Below are positions 9,096 to 18,298 of a DNA stretch of 45,033 nucleotides, piece by piece (the first letter of the stretch is position 1; the number at the start of each line of letters is the position of its first letter). Source of the DNA: Brevundimonas sp. MYb52 (GTDB lineage Bacteria; Pseudomonadota; Alphaproteobacteria; Caulobacterales; Caulobacteraceae); NCBI RefSeq assembly GCF_002979535.1, contig NZ_PCPB01000018.1:1-45033 (forward strand), given 5' to 3'. Below the pieces are notes generated by a model. That model made no database searches, had not been told where the DNA came from, and worked only from the letters and a program-made list of their open reading frames with translations. Position numbers and translations under genes: made by a program.

Positions 9096-10415
9096 TTAAG
9101 GCGTGCGGCGAATGATCTGTGATAGATGATCGATCAACTTATCGATCTGCGCGCGGCTGATAATCAAAGGAGGCGACAGCGCGATGACATCTCCGGTTAC
9201 TCGAACCAAAATCCCTTCGTCGAAGGCGGCGTGGAAGACCGCTGTGGCCCGCGCGCCCGGCGCATCAGGGCGGGGCGCCAGTTCGACCGCGGCGACCATG
9301 CCCAGGTTGCGGATGTCGATGACGTTCGGCAGGCCCTTCAGACCGTGCACGGAGTCCTCCCAATAGGGGGCCATGTCGCTGGCGCGCTGGAACAGGCCTT
9401 CGGTCTCATAGACATCCAGCGTCGCCAGCCCGGCGGCGGCGGCCAGGGGGTGGCCGGAATAGGTATAACCGTGGAAGAATTCGATGCCGGGTGCGGCGGC
9501 CTGATTGACCACGGCGTCGTAGATCTCGCTGCGCACCCCGACTGCGCCCATCGGCACGGCGCCGTTGGTCAGACCCTTGGCGCAGACCAGGAGATCGGGG
9601 ATGACGCCCAGGGTTTCAGACGCGGTCGCGCCGCCGACGCGGCCGAAGCCGGTGATGACCTCGTCGAAGATCAGCAGGATGCCGTGCTGGCGGGTGATCT
9701 CGCGCAGGCGCTCCAGATAGCCGACCGGCGGCACGATGACGCCCGCCGAGCCCGACAGGGGCTCGACGATGACGGCGGCGATGGTTTCGGCGCCATGCTC
9801 AGCGATCAGGACTTCCAGTTCGTCGGCCAGATGCCCGCCCCAGGTCGGCTGGCCGCGCGAGAAGGCGGCTTCATCCAGGTTCAGGGTGTGCGACAGGTGA
9901 TCGACACCGGGCAGGGTGGGGAAGCCGCGCCGGTTGTTCTCAAGCCCGCCCACGGAAATGCCGCCGAAGCCGACGCCGTGATAGCCCTTCTGCCGGCCGA
10001 TCAGGCGGGTGCGTTCGGGATGACCCTTGGCCTGCTGATAGGCCAGGGCGATCTTGAGGGCCGTATCGACCCCCTCGGAGCCTGAACCGGCGAAGAAGAC
10101 ATGGTCGATGTCGGCGGGGAAGAGCATCCCCAGCCGGGCCGCCAACTCGAACACCAGGGGATGGCCCAGTTGGAAGGTCGGGGCGTAGTCGAGCACCTCG
10201 GCCTGACGCTGAATGGCCTCGACGATGGGTTTGCGCGCGTGGCCGGCGTTGACGCACCACAGGCCGGCCGTGCCGTCCAGGATCGGGCGACCGTCGGGGG
10301 TGAAGTAGTGCATGTCCTTGGCCGAGGCCAACAGGCGCGGTTGGGCCTTGAAGCTGCGGTTCGCGGTGAACGGCATCCAGAAGGGATCAAGGTCGTTGGC
10401 GGCCCGTGCGGTCAT
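9096..10415 (-). CDS. Class III (omega-amino acid:pyruvate type) aminotransferase
   Basis: A 439-residue PLP-dependent aminotransferase of the subgroup II/class III family, closest by motif to beta-alanine or omega-amino acid:pyruvate transaminases. The PLP lysine is K280 in VCAKGLTNG; the cofactor aspartate is in IFDEVITGFGR (about 249-259); PLP phosphate contacts are in SGSEGVDTALK (about 111-121). It would move an amino group from a terminal amine to pyruvate, giving an aldehyde or semialdehyde, a suitable substrate for the aldehyde dehydrogenase at 16850. ATG at 10415 is preceded by AAAGGA. It sits between two TonB-dependent receptors, an unusual position for a cytoplasmic enzyme, and supports a common pathway. 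The exact amine donor cannot be told. Confidence 0.93.
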   Translation of the reverse strand: MTARAANDLDPFWMPFTANRSFKAQPRLLASAKDMHYFTPDGRPILDGTAGLWCVNAGHARKPIVEAIQRQAEVLDYAPTFQLGHPLVFELAARLGMLFPADIDHVFFAGSGSEGVDTALKIALAYQQAKGHPERTRLIGRQKGYHGVGFGGISVGGLENNRRGFPTLPGVDHLSHTLNLDEAAFSRGQPTWGGHLADELEVLIAEHGAETIAAVIVEPLSGSAGVIVPPVGYLERLREITRQHGILLIFDEVITGFGRVGGATASETLGVIPDLLVCAKGLTNGAVPMGAVGVRSEIYDAVVNQAAAPGIEFFHGYTYSGHPLAAAAGLATLDVYETEGLFQRASDMAPYWEDSVHGLKGLPNVIDIRNLGMVAAVELAPRPDAPGARATAVFHAAFDEGILVRVTGDVIALSPPLIISRAQIDKLIDHLSQIIRRTP

Positions 10416-10552
10416 GCATGCATCCTTTCGAGGCGACCAGTAGTCCTTGAACGGTCGAGGAAGGAAAGACTGTTATTGGTTCGGCCTAACCTGCTGATTT
10501 TGCGTCAATAGGAGGCGTGTCGATCAGGAAAGTGGGCGCCCTGATCAGGGGC

Positions 10553-10584
10553 GGGCTGGAAGGCGTACGGACACCTTCCAGCCC
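10553..10584 (-). terminator. Inverted repeat downstream of second TonB-dependent receptor
   Basis: GGGCTGGAAGG at 10553-10563 pairs perfectly with CCTTCCAGCCC at 10574-10584 across a 10-base loop, and one more pair extends it outward. It starts 12 bases after the stop of the receptor gene ending at 10596, so it is well placed as a transcription terminator or 3'-end stabiliser. No T-run follows on the minus strand, so intrinsic termination may be partial and allow read-through into the aminotransferase gene. Confidence 0.6.
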
Positions 10585-10595
10585 GGCGGCGGCGC

Positions 10596-12791
10596 TCAAT
10601 ACTGCAGGCTGAGACGCGCGCCGATGGTGCGGGGCCGACCCGGCTGAGCGATGTCGGCGCTGGTGAAGAAGTTGCGCGTCAGGTCGTATTCCTGATCGAA
10701 CAGGTTGCGCGCCCAGAAGGTGACGGACCAGTTGGCCGTCTCTGGTCCCACGGTCACGCTGGCGTTGGCCAGCCAGTAGGCCTCGACGTCATACTTGGGC
10801 CCCAGCCACGACGGGTATTCGTCGCGATAGGAGTAGTTGGTCTCGGCAGTGACGGCGAAGCCGCTGACGGTCCAATCATAGCTGATCGAACCGGCGTAGC
10901 TCCAAGCGGGGAAGAGGATGGGGTCGCCCGCCTTGTCGTCATAGATGGCCATGTTGGCGGCGCGCGACGCGGGGACGTCGAGGGCTTCGTACTCGTCATA
11001 TTCGCCCTTCTTGTAGCTGAGCGATTGACTGATGCGCAGGCCCTGGATCGGCTTCAGCACCGCCTCCAGCTCAGCGCCCCAGATGTGGGACGACGGCACA
11101 TTGGTAAAGCGTCCAACCGGGCCGTTGGCCCCCCAGACCGCCGACAGCACCTGCTGGTCGGTATAGTCGTAGTAATAGGCCGCGCCGTTGAGCTGGAAGG
11201 CGCGCGACGGATCGGCCTTGAAGCCCACTTCGTAGGCCCAGAGGATTTCCGGGTTGAAGGGTTCGATGCCGCTGCGGTTGCCGGTGTTGTAGGTGGTGAA
11301 GCCGCCCGACTTGGCGCCCCGGCTGGCCGAGCCGTAGATCAGCAGGTTGTCGGTCGGTTTGAACTCCAGCGCCGCCTTGCCGGTCAGGGGGGTCATCTTG
11401 GTGTCGACCGTGGTCGGCGGCAGGGCGGTGGCGCCGCCGAAGGCCGAGCCGAAGCCCTGGAGCTCGCGGGTTTCTTCCTCGTAGCGCAGACCCAGTATGG
11501 CCTTCAGCTTGTCGGTGAAGGCGTATTCCGCCTGCCCGAACAGGCTCCATGACTCGACCGTCTGGTCGTAGGTGACCTGAGCGTAGGTGCCGTAGATGTC
11601 GATGAAGTCCGAGAAGTAGCGCTCGTTCAGGTCCTGCTTGGAATAGTAGAAGCCGGCGACCCAGGTCAGGTCGCTGTCATTGTCCGAGGCCAGGCGCAGT
11701 TCCTGAGACAGCACGTCCACGTCGCTGCCGAAGAAGGTGTCGGCTTCAACCGAGGCGCTGGAGTCCCAGTCGCCGTATTCGCTGCGGTCCAGGGTCTCGT
11801 AGCTGGTGATGCTGGTCAGGTTCATGCCCTTGAGCGCCAGGTTGGCGTTCAGCGACGTGCCCCAGGACGAGTTGTCCCGACCTGGCTTGGCGTTGACGTC
11901 ACGGCCGATCGAGGCGGCGAAGCGAGGGGACAGGCCCCAGCCGGTCTTGGAGTGGTCCTTGTCGGCGGGGATGAGCGGGCCGGTTCCGCCGCGCGTGCGC
12001 AGGTCGCTGAGCAGGTAGAGGCCCTGGTTTTCGGACTTGTCGATGCCGCCGTGGACGTCCAGCAGCAGCGACAGGCTTTCGCTGGGGTCCCAGGCCAGCA
12101 GGGCGCGGGCGCCGGTGCGGTCGGCGTCGCCGAGCGATTCGCCGGTCGTACGGTTGCGCTGCCAGGCGCCGCCCTGTTCTGTCGAGACGGCCAGGCGGCC
12201 GCGCAGTCCGCCCGCCAGCGGACCGGAGACGTGGCCCTCGGCGCGGAACAGGTCGTGGCTGCCCCACTCGGTCATCAGGCCGGCTGACAACTCCTCGGTC
12301 GGGCGCTTGGTGACGAAGCTGATGGCCCCGCCGGTGGTGTTGCGGCCGTAGAGGGTGCCCTGCGGACCACGCAGGACCTCGACGCGATCGATGTCGAAGA
12401 TCAGGCCCTGGGTCATGACCGGGACCGGATAGGCGACCTCGTTCACATAGACGCCGACGGTGGGCGAGTTGTTGGAGGCGTAGTCCTGGAAGCCGACGCC
12501 GCGCATGCGGAACTGGGCCGCGCCGCCGCCGAAGGCAGGTTCGACCTCCAGATTGGGCGTGGCGTTCTGAAGCTGGTTGACGTTGGTGATGCCCTGTTGC
12601 GTCAGGCTTTCGCCGCTGAGGACGCTGAGGGCGATACCGACGTCCTGGGCCGCCTGTTCGCGGCGCTGGGCCGTGACGATGACTTCGTCGATCGTCGTGG
12701 CGCGGTCAGGCGGGGCCTGCTGGGCCATGGCGGTGGTGGAACACAGGGCTGCGAGCGCCCCAACGGATACGCTGACCAAAAGACGATTCAT
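10596..12791 (-). CDS. TonB-dependent outer-membrane receptor (second of two)
   Basis: A 731-residue receptor with a signal peptide (ending TAMAQQ, about residue 24), a plug start at TIDEVIVTAQRREQ (about 33-46), LRGPQGTLYGRNTTGGAI in the plug, and a beta-barrel ending in LSLQY with a terminal aromatic residue. It shares the plug sequence pattern and many barrel motifs with the receptor at 6848-9067. It is first after the gap containing the predicted promoter and palindrome (12852-12907), so it is probably the gene most directly controlled by the neighbouring XRE-cupin regulator. A GGGAGGGA Shine-Dalgarno precedes the ATG at 12791. The ligand is unknown. Confidence 0.94.
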   Translation of the reverse strand: MNRLLVSVSVGALAALCSTTAMAQQAPPDRATTIDEVIVTAQRREQAAQDVGIALSVLSGESLTQQGITNVNQLQNATPNLEVEPAFGGGAAQFRMRGVGFQDYASNNSPTVGVYVNEVAYPVPVMTQGLIFDIDRVEVLRGPQGTLYGRNTTGGAISFVTKRPTEELSAGLMTEWGSHDLFRAEGHVSGPLAGGLRGRLAVSTEQGGAWQRNRTTGESLGDADRTGARALLAWDPSESLSLLLDVHGGIDKSENQGLYLLSDLRTRGGTGPLIPADKDHSKTGWGLSPRFAASIGRDVNAKPGRDNSSWGTSLNANLALKGMNLTSITSYETLDRSEYGDWDSSASVEADTFFGSDVDVLSQELRLASDNDSDLTWVAGFYYSKQDLNERYFSDFIDIYGTYAQVTYDQTVESWSLFGQAEYAFTDKLKAILGLRYEEETRELQGFGSAFGGATALPPTTVDTKMTPLTGKAALEFKPTDNLLIYGSASRGAKSGGFTTYNTGNRSGIEPFNPEILWAYEVGFKADPSRAFQLNGAAYYYDYTDQQVLSAVWGANGPVGRFTNVPSSHIWGAELEAVLKPIQGLRISQSLSYKKGEYDEYEALDVPASRAANMAIYDDKAGDPILFPAWSYAGSISYDWTVSGFAVTAETNYSYRDEYPSWLGPKYDVEAYWLANASVTVGPETANWSVTFWARNLFDQEYDLTRNFFTSADIAQPGRPRTIGARLSLQY

Positions 12792-12851
12792 CGTCTCATC
12801 CCTCCCATGACGCCGCGTGGACCGTTCTCAGCGGTCTTGCTGCGGCTGCGA

Positions 12852-12869
12852 ACGGAACAGTGGTTCCGT
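12852..12869 (-). promoter_or_regulatory. Candidate operator palindrome ACGGAAC-N4-GTTCCGT
   Basis: A perfect 7+7 inverted repeat with a 4-base spacer lies about 60 bases upstream of the second TonB-dependent receptor. It begins about 8 bases downstream of a possible -10 element (12878-12883), so a bound protein would block the start of transcription. The adjacent XRE-cupin regulator is the natural candidate to bind it. No second copy was found by eye upstream of the aminotransferase or aldehyde dehydrogenase genes. Confidence 0.4.
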
Positions 12870-12877
12870 CCTTCCTG

Positions 12878-12907
12878 CATCTATCCTCGGCCTCAAAAAT
12901 TGTGCAA
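12878..12907 (-). promoter_or_regulatory. Possible sigma-70-type promoter for the second receptor gene
   Basis: On the minus strand TTGCAC (12907-12902) and TAGATG (12883-12878) are separated by 18 bases, a fair match to -35 and -10 boxes. The 292-base gap between the XRE-cupin gene and the receptor is AT-richer than its surroundings, especially around 13031-13070, which suits a promoter region. This is a by-eye prediction. Confidence 0.3.
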
Positions 12908-13083
12908 CGCAGCAAGCGTCGCTATTTGCCTGACGGCTTCCCGGTGTCATCCCTTTGTCACGCACGAAGTAGCTGGCGAAATGAGATCCTCGGCAAGACT
13001 GTTTCTTGAGGGGGCCAATTCGCTGACAAATCGAGGATTTATATTTTTCTTGCTCAGTATTCCGATCAATCGCAACGCGGTCG

Positions 13084-13662
13084 TCAGAAGGTGGGCGGCG
13101 TGCAGGCGCTGATGACGACGCAGGGGGTGTCGCCGACATTGCGGAATCGGTGCGGCAGGGTGCTGGGAAACAGATAGCCGTCGCCCGCTTTGAGCACTCG
13201 CGATTGGCCGTCGACGGTGACTTCCAGGCGACCGGAAATGATCAATCCGCCTTCCTCGCCCTCGTGGGACAGCATCACGCGCCCGCTGTCCGAACCAGGC
13301 TGATAGGTCTCGTGCAGGATCTGCAGGCTGCTGTCCTGGCCCGAGCCGAGCTGGCGGTAGGAGACCTCGCCGCGCGAGATGTCGGTCAGTTCGTCGTGGC
13401 GATAGAAGTGCTTGGTCGGGGTCTCGAACTCGGAGCTGAAGAACTCGCCGAGCGACACCCCCGCCGCATCCAGCAGGCGCTTCAGCGAGCCGACTGAGGG
13501 GCTGGTGCGGCCGCTTTCGACCAGGCTGACGGTGCTGGACGGCACGCCTGCCTTTCGCGCCAGAGCGCGCTGCGACAGGCCGAGGCGGTCGCGAAGGGCG
13601 CGCAGGCGCGGCCCGATGATGTTGTCGCCGTCGTCTCCGTCTCCGCGCGCCATCTCACTCAT
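13084..13662 (-). CDS. XRE-family regulator with C-terminal cupin domain (PuuR-like architecture)
   Basis: A 192-residue DNA-binding regulator. Residues about 17-72 form an XRE helix-turn-helix (LGLSQRALARKAGVPSSTVS, ESGRTSPSVGSL); residues about 115-188 form a small cupin barrel that binds a small effector in this family (SHEGEEGGLI, DGYLFPSTLPHRFRN). The same layout is seen in PuuR of putrescine catabolism, so an amine or carboxylate effector is plausible but unproven. ATG at 13662 overlaps the stop of the M20 gene (ATGA); an alternative ATG at 13653 fits a GAGG Shine-Dalgarno slightly better. It ends the upstream half of the locus and faces the 292-base gap before the receptor gene, its likely target. 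Confidence 0.9.
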   Translation of the reverse strand: MSEMARGDGDDGDNIIGPRLRALRDRLGLSQRALARKAGVPSSTVSLVESGRTSPSVGSLKRLLDAAGVSLGEFFSSEFETPTKHFYRHDELTDISRGEVSYRQLGSGQDSSLQILHETYQPGSDSGRVMLSHEGEEGGLIISGRLEVTVDGQSRVLKAGDGYLFPSTLPHRFRNVGDTPCVVISACTPPTF

Positions 13663-14945
13663 CCTCGCTTGCGGGTCAGCAGGTCATAGGCCGCGCGGGC
13701 CATGACCTTGGCCGAGTTGGTCATGTCGTCGATGCCGACCCATTCGTCGGGCTGGTGCGCCAGGTCGAGCACGCCGGGGCCATAGGCGATGCAGTCCTTC
13801 AGCTTGCCGATGCGGTCGATGTGCTTCTGATCATAGGTGCCGGGCGAACAGACGAACTGGGCCTTCTTACCCAGCACAGTCTCGATGGCGGCGGCGGTGG
13901 TGCTGGCGACCGGGCCGTCGCGGTCGGCCATGCTGGGCGCCACCTGGAACAGGTCGCGCATCTCATAGCGGAAGCCGTGGCGCTGGGCCGCCAGGCCGTC
14001 GAGGATGGCCTTCACCTCGCCCTTCACGTCGTCCAGCGTCTCCTCGATCAGGAAGCGGCGGTCGATGATCATGCGGCTGGAATCGGCGACGCAGGGCGCG
14101 GGCAGGCCGTCAAAGCCCTCGGCTTGGCCGCCGTGGATGGAATTGATGTTCATCGTCGACTGACGGGCGCCTTCCGGCACGACCGGCATGTCGGAATGGC
14201 GGGCGGCCATGGCGGGATAGAGCTTGCTCTCGAACTCCTCCATCACCGCGCCCATGTGGCGGATGGCCGAGTCGCCCAGGAAGGGCATGGAGCCGTGGGC
14301 GATGCGGCCCTTGGTCTCGATCTCGGCCCACCAGACGCCGCGGTGGCCGATGCAGACCCGGTCCACGTTCAGCGGCTCGGGGATGATGACGTGGTTGACG
14401 CGGGGCTCCGAGAACCAGCCGCGCTCGGCCAGATAGGCGACGCCGCCATAACCGCCCGACTCCTCGTCCACCGTGCCGGAAATCTCCAGCGCGCCGGGCA
14501 GGGGCAGGCCGGAATCGATCAAGGCCTCGACGGCGATGATGGAGGCGGCCAGGCCCCCCTTCATGTCGCAGGCGCCCCGGCCATAGACCTTGCCGTCCTT
14601 CACCTCGCCGCCGAAGGGATCGACGGTCCAGCCGGCCCCGACCTCGACCACGTCGATATGGCTGTTGAAGTGGACGCAAGGCCCCGGTTCGGAGCCGGTC
14701 CAGCGGGCGATGACGTTGGTGCGGGGATATTTGTCGCTGTCGCCGGGCGAGCCCTCGCCGCGCACATATTCAACGGTGAAGCCGCGTTTCTTCAGCCGCT
14801 CGCCAATGTATTCGGCGCAGGGGCGATAGGCCTCGCCCGGCGGATTGACGGTGGGAAAACGGATCAGGTCCTGGGTCAGGGCGACCAGGTCGTCGGTGCG
14901 GCCGTCGATTAGCTCCATGACGGTCTGCAAGGTGGGGGCGCTCAT
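13659..14945 (-). CDS. M20-family deacylase/peptidase (ArgE/DapE type)
   Basis: A 428-residue dinuclear-zinc amidohydrolase of the ArgE/DapE/carboxypeptidase G2 family. Visible metal and catalytic residues: H96 and D98 in SHIDVV, D127 in GRGACDMKGG, and the E161-E162 pair in VDEESGG. A dimerisation lid domain occupies about 195-310. Such enzymes release an amine or amino acid from an N-acyl or dipeptide substrate. It is 428 residues, a little longer than E. coli ArgE. The start at 14945 has GAGG 8 bases upstream and lies 10 bases after the preceding stop. Being in a catabolic set away from arg or dap genes, it more likely deacylates an imported compound than serves biosynthesis. Confidence 0.92.
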   Translation of the reverse strand: MSAPTLQTVMELIDGRTDDLVALTQDLIRFPTVNPPGEAYRPCAEYIGERLKKRGFTVEYVRGEGSPGDSDKYPRTNVIARWTGSEPGPCVHFNSHIDVVEVGAGWTVDPFGGEVKDGKVYGRGACDMKGGLAASIIAVEALIDSGLPLPGALEISGTVDEESGGYGGVAYLAERGWFSEPRVNHVIIPEPLNVDRVCIGHRGVWWAEIETKGRIAHGSMPFLGDSAIRHMGAVMEEFESKLYPAMAARHSDMPVVPEGARQSTMNINSIHGGQAEGFDGLPAPCVADSSRMIIDRRFLIEETLDDVKGEVKAILDGLAAQRHGFRYEMRDLFQVAPSMADRDGPVASTTAAAIETVLGKKAQFVCSPGTYDQKHIDRIGKLKDCIAYGPGVLDLAHQPDEWVGIDDMTNSAKVMARAAYDLLTRKRG

Positions 14946-14955
14946 CGGTCGGACC

Positions 14956-16083
14956 TCACTGGGACGCTGACAGGTGGTCGAGCGCGGCCAGCACCGCCTC
15001 GGTCATCTGAAGGGTGGAGACGGGGGCGACGCCGGCTTCGGCGATATCCGGGGTGCGGACGCCCTGGGCCACGACGCGGCGCACCGCGCGTTCCAGCAGG
15101 TCGGCCTGTTCCGGGGCGTTGAAGGAGTGGCGCAGGCACAGGGCGAAGGACAGGATGGTGCCAATGGGATTGGCGACGCCCTGTCCCGCGATGTCGGGCG
15201 CCGAGCCGTGGATCGGCTCATAGAGGGCGCGGCTGCGGCCGGGGTTTTCCAGCCCTGACAGCGATGCCGAGGGCAGCAGGCCCAGCGACCCGGTCAGGGC
15301 GGCCGCCGCATCCGACAGGATGTCGCCGAACAGGTTGTCGGTGACAATGACGTCGAACTGGGCGGGGCGGCGGACCAGTTGCATGGCGCAGTTGTCGGCG
15401 TACATATGGCTGAGTTCCACGTCGGGATAGTCGGCGGCGACCTCGCTGGCTACGGTGCGCCACAGGGCGCCCGTCTCCATGACATTGGCCTTGTCCACCG
15501 AGCAGACACGGCCCTGACGACCGCGCGCGATCTCGAAGGCGACGCGACAGACGCGGGCGATCTCGGCCTCGGTGTAGGCCTGGGTGTCATAGGCGCGGCG
15601 CTGGCCGTCGGGGCTGACTTCGTTGGCGCGGGGCAGGCTGAAATAGACCCCCGCCGTGGCCTCACGCACGATCAGGATGTCGAGGCCGCGGATCAGGTCG
15701 GGCTTCAGCGCCGAGGCGTCCAGCAGTTCGTCGAAACAGACGGCGGGGCGCAGGTTGGCGTAGAGGTCCAGCGCCTGACGCAGCCGCAGAATGCCCATCT
15801 CGGGCCGCTGGGCGCGGGGCAGGTGGTCCCACTTGGGTCCGCCGACTGCGCCGAACAGGACGGCGTCAGAGGCCAGCGCCTGCTCCACCACGTCCTCGGC
15901 GACCGGCGCGCCCACGGCGTCGATGCTGGCCCCTCCGGCCAGTCCCTCGCTCAGTTCAATTCGCAGCCCGGCGTTCCGGGCAAACCAGTCGGCGACGCGC
16001 AGGGTCTCACGGATGATCTCCGGCCCGATGCCGTCGCCCGGTAGGACGAGCAGCTTGAAGGGGCGGTCAGATGCAGCGGCCAC
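14956..16083 (-). CDS. Isopropylmalate-dehydrogenase-like beta-decarboxylating dehydrogenase
   Basis: A 375-residue member of the isocitrate/isopropylmalate/tartrate dehydrogenase family. The nucleotide start LPGDGIGPE (about 14-22), the substrate arginines in [15 protein letters not shown], the REATAGVYF segment with the catalytic Tyr, the Lys in [10 protein letters not shown], and metal Asp residues in YADNCAMQL and [10 protein letters not shown] are all present, so it should be active. By motif it is closest to LeuB, but no leuC or leuD is nearby. It probably oxidises and decarboxylates a different 2-hydroxy-3-carboxy acid in this pathway. Its start overlaps the end of the SDR gene by 17 bases, which shows tight coupling. 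Confidence 0.88.
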   Translation of the reverse strand: MAAASDRPFKLLVLPGDGIGPEIIRETLRVADWFARNAGLRIELSEGLAGGASIDAVGAPVAEDVVEQALASDAVLFGAVGGPKWDHLPRAQRPEMGILRLRQALDLYANLRPAVCFDELLDASALKPDLIRGLDILIVREATAGVYFSLPRANEVSPDGQRRAYDTQAYTEAEIARVCRVAFEIARGRQGRVCSVDKANVMETGALWRTVASEVAADYPDVELSHMYADNCAMQLVRRPAQFDVIVTDNLFGDILSDAAAALTGSLGLLPSASLSGLENPGRSRALYEPIHGSAPDIAGQGVANPIGTILSFALCLRHSFNAPEQADLLERAVRRVVAQGVRTPDIAEAGVAPVSTLQMTEAVLAALDHLSASQ

Positions 16084-16831
16084 CGTCCACCTCCATGGCC
16101 ACGCCGGTGATCATCGAGGCGTCGTCCGAACAGAGGAAGGCGGCGGCGGCGCCCATGTCCTCGGGCGTCGAGAAGCGGCCGATGGGGATGGAGGCCAGGA
16201 ACTTGGCCCGCACCTCGGGCGTGTCGGCGCCCATGAAGGTCTTCAGCAGGGGGGTGTCGCCCGCCACCGGGTTCAGCGCGTTCACGCGGATCTGGAAGGG
16301 CGCCAGTTCGACCGCCATGGCCCGCGTCGCCGTGATGACCCAGCCCTTGGAGGCGTTGTACCAGGTCAGGTTGGGCCGGGGGCTGACGCCGCCCGTCGAG
16401 GCGATGTTGAGAATGGCGCCGGACCCTTGCGCCTTCATCGCCGGGACGAAGGCCTTCGACATCAGATAGATGGAGCGCATGTTGACGTTGGCGATGCGGT
16501 CGAACATCTCGTCCGACAACTCGTCCAGCGGCTGGGGCGTGTGGCCGACGCCGGCGTTGTTGACCACGATGTCGACCCCGCCCAGCAAGCGATTGGCGGT
16601 CTCGGCCAGTGCGGCGACATCGGCGGCGCTGGACACATCGACCTGTACGCCCAGTTCCGCGTCGCCCAGTTCAGCGGCCAGGACGCGGGCTGCGTCGCCG
16701 TTCAGGTCGGCGACGATGACGCGGGCGCCTTCCTCGGCGAAGCGACGCGCGATGCCGGCGCCGAAGCCGGAGGCCCCGCCCGTGACGATCGCTCGCTTGC
16801 CCTCCAGCCGCTTCGATCTGTTCTCCCCCAA
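16067..16831 (-). CDS. SDR-family NAD-dependent dehydrogenase
   Basis: A 254-residue classical short-chain dehydrogenase. [11 protein letters not shown] (about 17-27) is the nucleotide-binding glycine motif, D42 at the end of beta-2 favours NAD over NADP, NNAG is at 91-94, and the catalytic S145, Y158 and K162 (YNASK) are intact. It would oxidise a secondary alcohol or reduce a ketone; the substrate is unknown. The start is a TTG at 16831 with AGGGAG 7 bases upstream, 18 bases after the aldehyde dehydrogenase stop. It is the second gene of the likely operon that begins at 18298. Confidence 0.92.
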   Translation of the reverse strand: MGENRSKRLEGKRAIVTGGASGFGAGIARRFAEEGARVIVADLNGDAARVLAAELGDAELGVQVDVSSAADVAALAETANRLLGGVDIVVNNAGVGHTPQPLDELSDEMFDRIANVNMRSIYLMSKAFVPAMKAQGSGAILNIASTGGVSPRPNLTWYNASKGWVITATRAMAVELAPFQIRVNALNPVAGDTPLLKTFMGADTPEVRAKFLASIPIGRFSTPEDMGAAAAFLCSDDASMITGVAMEVDGGRCI

Positions 16832-16849
16832 GACGCTACTCCCTGTGCG

Positions 16850-18298
16850 CTATCCGTGATGGGCCGCGACGGTCTTGAGGGTGGTGAAGGCGTAGAGCGC
16901 TTCGAACCCCTTCTCGCGACCGTGGCCCGATTTGCCGACACCGCCGAAGGGCAGTTCAACCCCGCCCGCCGCGCCATAGTTGTTGATGAAGACCTGTCCG
17001 GCCCGCAGCCGCTTCGCCAGCCGCATCTGCCTCCCGCCGTCGTTGGTCCAGACCCCGGCGACCAGGCCGTAGTCGGTGCCGTTGGCGATGGCGACCGCGT
17101 CGTCTTCGGTGTCGAAGGGGATGACGACCACGGCGGGGCCGAAAATTTCTTCCTGCGCCAGGGCGTGATCCGGGGCCACGCCCGCGAACAGGGTGGGGCG
17201 CACATAGTGGCCGCCGGCGGGGGCGTCGGCGACGATCTCGCCCTGGGCCGCGATCAGGCCGGCCTGCGCGCCGAGGTCCAGATAGCGGTCCACCATCGCC
17301 TTCTGCTTGGCCGAGATCAGCGGCCCCACGTCGCGGTCGTCGATGGCGGCGCCGACCCTGAGCGCGCGATAGCGTTCGCTCATCCGCGCTACGACCTCGT
17401 TATAGACGCCGCGCTGGACAAGGATGCGCGATCCGGCGGAACAGGTCTGGCCCGCGTTCTGGACGCCGGCGTTGACCAGGAAGGGCAGGGCCTTGTCCAG
17501 ATCGGCGTCGTCGAACACCAGTTGCGGCGACTTTCCGCCCAGTTCCAGCGTCACCGGCACGGCGTTGATCGCCGCCGCCTGCTGGATGGCCACGCCCACC
17601 CCGGTCGAGCCGGTGAAGGACAGGTGGTTGATCCCCGGATGGGCCGCCAGCGCTGCGCCCGCCTCGGCCCCCGTGCCGGTCACGACGTTTAGCGCGCCGG
17701 CGGGCAGGCCGCAGTCGGCGGCGATATGGGCGAAGGCCAGGGCCGTCAGCGAGGCCTGTTCAGCGGGCTTCAGCACCACGGCGTTGCCGACGCACAGAGC
17801 GGCAACGACCGAGCGGCCGATGATCTGCATCGGATAGTTCCAAGGGATGATGTGGCCCGTCACCCCGTGCGGCTCGCGCAGGGTGTAGACCGTGTAGCCG
17901 TCGAGGAAGGGGATGGTCTCGCCGTGCAGCTTGTCTGCCGCCCCGGCGTAGAACTCCAGATAACGGGCCAGGGCGACCACGTCGGCCCGCGCCTGCTTCA
18001 GCGGCTTGCCGACATCCAGCGCCTCCAGTTGGGCCAGCATGTCGATGCGGGCCTCGACCTCGCGGCCCATGCGCGCCAGCACCCGGCCGCGCTCGGCCGC
18101 TGTCATCCGGCTCCAGGGGCCGTCCAGCGCCGTGCGCGCGGCTTGAACCGCCGCGTCGATGTCTTCGGCGCCGCCCGCCGCCAACGCGCCCATGGGCTCG
18201 CCGGTCGAGGGGTTCTCAACGGGCAGGACGCCGCCGCCGGCCGGCGCGCGCCACTGGCCGGCAATGAAGACCTGATCGGTAGGGAAGGGCGCGATCAT
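16850..18298 (-). CDS. NAD(P)-dependent aldehyde dehydrogenase
   Basis: A 482-residue aldehyde dehydrogenase superfamily enzyme that oxidises an aldehyde to a carboxylate. The catalytic C286 is in NAGQTCSAGS, the general base E252 is in LELGGKSPQL, and the oxyanion Asn153 is in PWNYP. It is full length for the family. It is the first gene of the minus-strand catabolic run and could take the semialdehyde made by the aminotransferase at 9096. By motif it belongs to the broad betaine-aldehyde/gamma-aminobutyraldehyde group, but the substrate cannot be assigned from sequence alone. Its ATG at 18298 follows an AT-rich stretch with no strong Shine-Dalgarno. Confidence 0.94.
   Translation of the reverse strand: MIAPFPTDQVFIAGQWRAPAGGGVLPVENPSTGEPMGALAAGGAEDIDAAVQAARTALDGPWSRMTAAERGRVLARMGREVEARIDMLAQLEALDVGKPLKQARADVVALARYLEFYAGAADKLHGETIPFLDGYTVYTLREPHGVTGHIIPWNYPMQIIGRSVVAALCVGNAVVLKPAEQASLTALAFAHIAADCGLPAGALNVVTGTGAEAGAALAAHPGINHLSFTGSTGVGVAIQQAAAINAVPVTLELGGKSPQLVFDDADLDKALPFLVNAGVQNAGQTCSAGSRILVQRGVYNEVVARMSERYRALRVGAAIDDRDVGPLISAKQKAMVDRYLDLGAQAGLIAAQGEIVADAPAGGHYVRPTLFAGVAPDHALAQEEIFGPAVVVIPFDTEDDAVAIANGTDYGLVAGVWTNDGGRQMRLAKRLRAGQVFINNYGAAGGVELPFGGVGKSGHGREKGFEALYAFTTLKTVAAHHG

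Noticed and set aside
10416..10552. Second copy of the GGAAC-N4-GTTCC operator before the aminotransferase
   Set aside because: Only partial GAACGG and GGTTCGG segments are present, without palindromic spacing.
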